A stretch of DNA of 6,144 nt from Candidatus Altarchaeota archaeon (GTDB taxonomy: Archaea; Altiarchaeota; Altiarchaeia; IMC4; QMZM01): assembly GCA_018897475.1 (NCBI GenBank), contig JAHIKS010000080.1, positions 1 to 6,144 on the forward strand, written 5' to 3'. The position numbers and the translations under genes were made by a program. Positions 4,546 to 6,144 of this stretch are shown here, one piece after another. The notes beneath the pieces are model-generated. The model saw nothing but the letters and a program-made list of their open reading frames with translations, did not search any database and was not told the origin of the DNA. The first letter of the stretch is position 1. The number at the start of each line of letters is the position of its first letter.

Positions 4546-5169
4546 TTACCTGAATTTTGACAAGATCCGCCGTCCTATTTTTGCAATATACTCTTCAGCT
4601 TCCTTGGTTCCTTTAGAAGTAATGTGGATGAGGTATAGATCTTTGCAAATCCATAGATGATAATAGTAGATATTTGGTTCATTGTATTGACCCCCATAAT
4701 CATGCTCATCGTTAACACGAAATCTGCTCTTATCCCCATAATCATTCTCGCTTATAAGTCCTTCGATACTGTACAGGTGCGAGGAATCATATTGGTATGC
4801 GCCATTTAGGGCTTCGATATTTGTAAATTTCTGCAATTCGATTATTACTTGAGTATCATTCAAGCTGTTGATGGTGTAGATGCAGATGCTATATTGCCCC
4901 GGTGATGAATCTACAATATTTGTATATCCTTCCTCTGTTCGGCAATTAGTTCCATTGCTCAATCCAAGTTGCTGAAGGTCTTGTTCATTAAGATCGCTCG
5001 TCATCCCAAGTTGCTGAAGGTCTTGCTCATTAAGCAGCAGCTCCCGGGTTCCTGATACTGTGGGGATTGGCTGAATTAATGCAGAGTCATTTTGTGCAGA
5101 TCCTCCATCTTGCTTTGTTAAGCATCCTCCAGCGAATATAAGGAGAATTGCTAAAATTGCCATTTTCAT
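4546..5169 (-). CDS. Secreted lipoprotein with duplicated LNEQDLQQLG motif
   Basis: A 207-residue predicted lipoprotein. The frame is open further upstream, but I place the start at 5169. From there the protein begins MKMAILAILLIFAGGC, a proper signal peptide with lipobox AGGC (Cys16), and AGGT precedes the ATG. The extra 49 residues upstream look non-coding and contain a repeat. After a Thr/Gln/Ser-rich linker, residues 46-69 hold two copies of LNEQDLQQLG 14 residues apart. The rest (about 76-207) looks like a compact alpha/beta domain: C-x-x-E-E-G-Y-T-N, strands SICIY and VIIEL, GDKSRF, a YYYHLW strand and a closing helix with IAKIGRRI. It is similar in style to many archaeal membrane-anchored lipoproteins of unknown role, probably on the outer face of the membrane. 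Cys76 and two later cysteines could pair. Confidence 0.8.
   Translation of the reverse strand: MKMAILAILLIFAGGCLTKQDGGSAQNDSALIQPIPTVSGTRELLLNEQDLQQLGMTSDLNEQDLQQLGLSNGTNCRTEEGYTNIVDSSPGQYSICIYTINSLNDTQVIIELQKFTNIEALNGAYQYDSSHLYSIEGLISENDYGDKSRFRVNDEHDYGGQYNEPNIYYYHLWICKDLYLIHITSKGTKEAEEYIAKIGRRILSKFR
4964..5034. repeat. Tandem 29-base repeat inside the lipoprotein gene (period 42)
   Basis: Copy one is 4964-4992 and copy two 5006-5034. They differ at one base (T or C, at the same place in each unit) and are spaced 42 bases apart, exactly 14 codons. They encode the duplicated LNEQDLQQLG. Near identity at the DNA level, including third positions, points to a recent duplication rather than long-conserved protein repeats. 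Confidence 0.9.
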
Positions 5170-5231
5170 AGTAACCTGCCCGCTAATGTCAATATGAATC
5201 TTCAATTTACTGTCTATTTGAGATTTAAGCG

Positions 5232-5239
5232 ATAAAATA
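5232..5239 (-). promoter_or_regulatory. Possible TATA box of the lipoprotein gene
   Basis: The minus strand reads TATTTTAT, about 65 bases before the chosen ATG, giving a leader of about 40 bases with a ribosome-binding site. TTAAAT about 10 bases further downstream is an alternative. The element sits just outside direct repeat copy A. Confidence 0.35.
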
Positions 5240-5254
5240 GAATGAGCAATATAG

Positions 5255-5291
5255 GGATACGAACACATAGTTAGCGCTCGACCGGGGTGAT
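5255..5291 (+). repeat. 37-base direct repeat, copy A
   Basis: This segment matches copy B (5851-5887) at 34 of 37 positions with no gap. It begins GGATACGAACACATAG and ends with the GACCGGGG core. It lies upstream of the lipoprotein gene. Orientation is the same as copy B. Confidence 0.85.
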
Positions 5292-5350
5292 GATAATCAA
5301 AAGTGTATCGCAACATATCAGTTTTGTCTGAAAAACTATTTTCTGGGTAA

Positions 5351-5368
5351 GGATACGAACCTGTAGCT
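5351..5368 (+). repeat. Partial third copy of the repeat's left end
   Basis: GGATACGAAC is identical to the first ten bases of copies A and B, and about 14 of 18 bases match before similarity is lost. The GACCGGGG core is absent. It lies 96 bases after copy A, inside the gap before the zinc-ribbon gene. It may be a decayed or truncated copy; chance is possible for so short a match. Confidence 0.45.
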
Positions 5369-5417
5369 GGGATCCCTTAAATGTTAGGTAATCTATTCGT
5401 GTGTGCTTTTTGTGAGG

Positions 5418-5436
5418 TTATATTGGGATTTAATTA
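5418..5436 (+). promoter_or_regulatory. TATA-like region of the zinc-ribbon gene
   Basis: TTATATT (5418-5424) and TTTAATTA (5429-5436) are both at workable distances from the ATG at 5463, giving leaders of about 16 or 5 bases. The stronger-looking TATAATATA at 5444-5452 is too close to the ATG to serve this start. A weak GTGAG lies before the ATG. Confidence 0.4.
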
Positions 5437-5462
5437 CTCTGGATATAATATATGTGAGCTAG

Positions 5463-5789
5463 ATGAAAGGATTTGGTAAACAAGGTTCCGGCAGAAAAGG
5501 ATTCAAAAAACAGGGTAAAGGAGACTCTGGAGGATTCAGGGGAAGGGATTCTGGAGGGTCTATGGGAAAGCCAAGACGGGAGACTATGAATGAGGTTACC
5601 TGTGACGAATGCGGCGAAAAATGCTTGGTTCCATTCAGACCGACAGGAAACAAACCAGTTTATTGCAGTAAATGCTTCAGAAACAAGAGAGATTCGGCAC
5701 CTGCAGGCAAGATTGATTCTTATGCACGTGAATTTGAACAGATAAACAGAAAAATGGATAAGATAATGAAGGCTTTGAACATAGAGTAA
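5463..5789 (+). CDS. CxxC-x17-CxxC zinc-ribbon protein with basic Gly-rich N-terminus
   Basis: A 108-residue protein with three parts. Residues 1-40 are rich in Gly, Lys and Arg (FGKQGSGRKGFKKQGKG and similar) and are likely disordered and nucleic-acid binding. Residues 44-76 hold the zinc ribbon: Cys47-x2-Cys50, exactly 17 residues, then Cys68-x2-Cys71. An extra Cys54 and the family-typical VPFRPTGNKPVYC stretch lie between. This matches the CxxC-x17-CxxC domain family known from methanogens and other archaea, whose role is not settled. Residues 84-108 form a short amphipathic, coiled-coil-like helix (EFEQINRKMDKIMKAL) that could oligomerise. It stands alone between two direct repeats and ends on a T-run. 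An RNA- or ribosome-linked role is a guess from the RGG-like tail. Confidence 0.87.
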   Translation: MKGFGKQGSGRKGFKKQGKGDSGGFRGRDSGGSMGKPRRETMNEVTCDECGEKCLVPFRPTGNKPVYCSKCFRNKRDSAPAGKIDSYAREFEQINRKMDKIMKALNIE

Positions 5790-5793
5790 TCGA

Positions 5794-5804
5794 TTTTTTT
5801 CTTT
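5794..5804 (+). terminator. Oligo-T terminator after the zinc-ribbon gene
   Basis: Seven Ts (5794-5800) followed by CTTT begin four bases after the stop codon. There is no hairpin, in line with archaeal T-tract termination. Confidence 0.55.
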
Positions 5805-5850
5805 ATGACACGTTTTAAGCACCATATACTAATTGAAATGACATAGCAGA

Positions 5851-5887
5851 GGATACGAACACATAGTTATCGCTTGACCGGGGCGAT
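5851..5887 (+). repeat. 37-base direct repeat, copy B
   Basis: Matches copy A at 34 of 37 positions; the three differences are at repeat positions 20, 25 and 34. It is followed by TTCTATTTTTC, which may be the TATA box of the broken gene at 5933. Copies A and B bracket the zinc-ribbon gene, with 559 bases between them. Confidence 0.85.
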
Positions 5888-5888
5888 T

Positions 5889-5925
5889 CTATTTTTCAGC
5901 ATTACCTCGAATTATTGTTAAGAGG
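5889..5925 (+). promoter_or_regulatory. Surviving promoter and ribosome-binding site of the broken gene
   Basis: TATTTTTC at 5889-5896 predicts a transcript start near 5918. GAGG at 5922-5925 lies seven bases before the ATG at 5933. Both are well placed, so the start region of the broken gene appears intact. Confidence 0.4.
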
Positions 5926-5932
5926 CTCTGAA

Positions 5933-6076
5933 ATGGATTTGTCGGACTTCGGCTGGGATGATGGTTTTGAGAAGGGTTTCGAGGAATTCTGAAATCATGA
6001 TGTATCCTGAGTTTGACACAAACGTGATCTCTTTTTATAGTCTTTGAAAACCGAAACAGATAAGCTGGAAGCCTCC
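5933..6076 (+). pseudogene. Decayed N-terminal fragment resembling ribosome small-subunit GTPase RsgA
   Basis: The ATG opens 19 codons, MDLSDFGWDDGFEKGFEEF, then TGA. The same frame continues with NHDVS, stop, V, stop, HKRDLFL, stop (TAG), SLKTETDKLEAS. The first part resembles the start of RsgA proteins (M-x-L-x-x-x-GW-x-x-x-F-x-x-x-F). The later part resembles their first strand region (HK-x-x-Y-x-L-x-TE-x-x-E-L-A) before the expected SGK motif. Both pieces lie in one frame and in the right order, which supports a decayed gene rather than chance. The OB fold end, GTPase domain and zinc motif are all missing. RsgA matures the small ribosomal subunit. The three TGA stops could each come from an Arg CGA codon by one C-to-T change. 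The homology call is from memory of the family, not a search. Confidence 0.55.
6032..6040 (+). promoter_or_regulatory. TATA box for the partial gene at 6112
   Basis: TTTTTATAG predicts a transcript start at about 6061-6065, just before the hairpin at 6071-6104. The box lies inside the broken RsgA-like frame and shares bases with its TAG stop. Confidence 0.45.
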
Positions 6077-6104
6077 TAATATCTAATAATAGATAAAAGG
6101 AGGC
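6071..6104 (+). promoter_or_regulatory. Hairpin burying the Shine-Dalgarno sequence of the 6112 gene
   Basis: GCCTCCT (6071-6077) pairs with AGGAGGC (6098-6104), seven base pairs. An AA/AA internal loop follows, then TATCT (6080-6084) pairs with AGATA (6091-6095) around the loop AATAAT. The Shine-Dalgarno AGGAGG is wholly inside the outer stem. No T-run follows, so it is not a standard terminator. A control role in translation, such as a thermosensor or a switch, is inferred. Confidence 0.6.
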
Positions 6105-6111
6105 ACATGCA

Positions 6112-6144
6112 ATGGATATTATGAATGGGAGCATAAAAGCTTTA
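6112..6144 (+). CDS. Start of a gene cut off by the window end
   Basis: Eleven codons are visible: MDIMNGSIKAL. The ATG lies eight bases after AAGGAGG (6097-6103), the strongest ribosome-binding site in the window. A second in-frame ATG is at codon four. An ATG at 6106 leads to a stop after five codons and is unlikely. Too little is seen to name the product. It is the gene that the hairpin at 6071-6104 would control. Confidence 0.55.
   Translation, partial: MDIMNGSIKAL

Noticed and set aside
5170..5316. Longer start for the lipoprotein, adding 49 residues
   Set aside because: The extension covers direct repeat copy A and would bury the signal peptide. The ATG at 5169 has a ribosome-binding site and gives a proper lipobox.
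5339..5375. tRNA-like T-arm (GGTTCGTATCC on the minus strand)
   Set aside because: Only the T-arm-like string is present. The loop does not fit the TTCRANY consensus, and no acceptor, D or anticodon arms were found.
5430..5825. 131-codon minus-strand open frame
   Set aside because: Antisense shadow of the zinc-ribbon gene; no start signals.
5990..6040. TGA recoding as arginine in the RsgA-like frame
   Set aside because: Other genes here end normally at TGA, for example at 437-439 and 4211-4213, and a TAG and then a TAA also interrupt this frame. Decay is simpler.
5889..6134. 81-codon minus-strand open frame at the right end
   Set aside because: It is antisense to the RsgA-like remnant and spans the hairpin and the partial gene's start. 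Its composition is not protein-like beyond chance.

Overview
The window looks archaeal, most likely from a methanogen- or methanotroph-like euryarchaeote (inference, moderate confidence). Several genes have a TATA box about 22-30 bases upstream of a start codon with little or no leader. There are several small archaeal-type winged-helix proteins, a lipoprotein with a GGC lipobox and a CxxC-x17-CxxC zinc-ribbon protein. No rRNA, tRNA, CRISPR array, transposase or integrase was seen. The content is accessory: small regulators, membrane proteins and unknowns, with no core metabolic operon.

Layout. 51-793 (minus): two small membrane proteins whose genes overlap by 4 bases. 920-1594 (plus): a winged-helix regulator divergent from them, then a Cys-containing unknown. 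1595-1747: a convergent gap with a perfect GC-rich inverted repeat followed by six Ts. 1748-2008 (minus) and 2101-2424 (plus): two divergent winged-helix genes sharing a 92-base promoter region with a 15-base palindrome. 2438-3252 (minus): a uracil-DNA-glycosylase-superfamily gene followed by a 49-residue AbrB-like gene. 3432-4357 (minus): a second AbrB-like gene (48 residues, about two-thirds identical to the first) overlapping by 4 bases a single-pass membrane protein. 4546-5169 (minus): a lipoprotein with a recent 14-residue tandem duplication. 5463-5789 (plus): the zinc-ribbon protein, bracketed by two 37-base direct repeats. 5933-6076: a decayed 5' fragment that resembles the ribosome GTPase RsgA. 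6112-6144: the first 11 codons of a gene that runs off the window, preceded by a hairpin that buries its Shine-Dalgarno sequence.

How it may work together (inference). Five small DNA-binding proteins lie within about 3.5 kb. Each AbrB-like gene is in an operon with a different partner, a DNA-repair-like enzyme in one and a membrane protein in the other. The two operons have similar upstream DNA, so they may be co-regulated or be copies of one regulatory cassette carrying different cargo. The right end shows turnover: direct repeats, a broken housekeeping-type gene, and a downstream gene whose promoter and translation control lie in or beside the broken gene.
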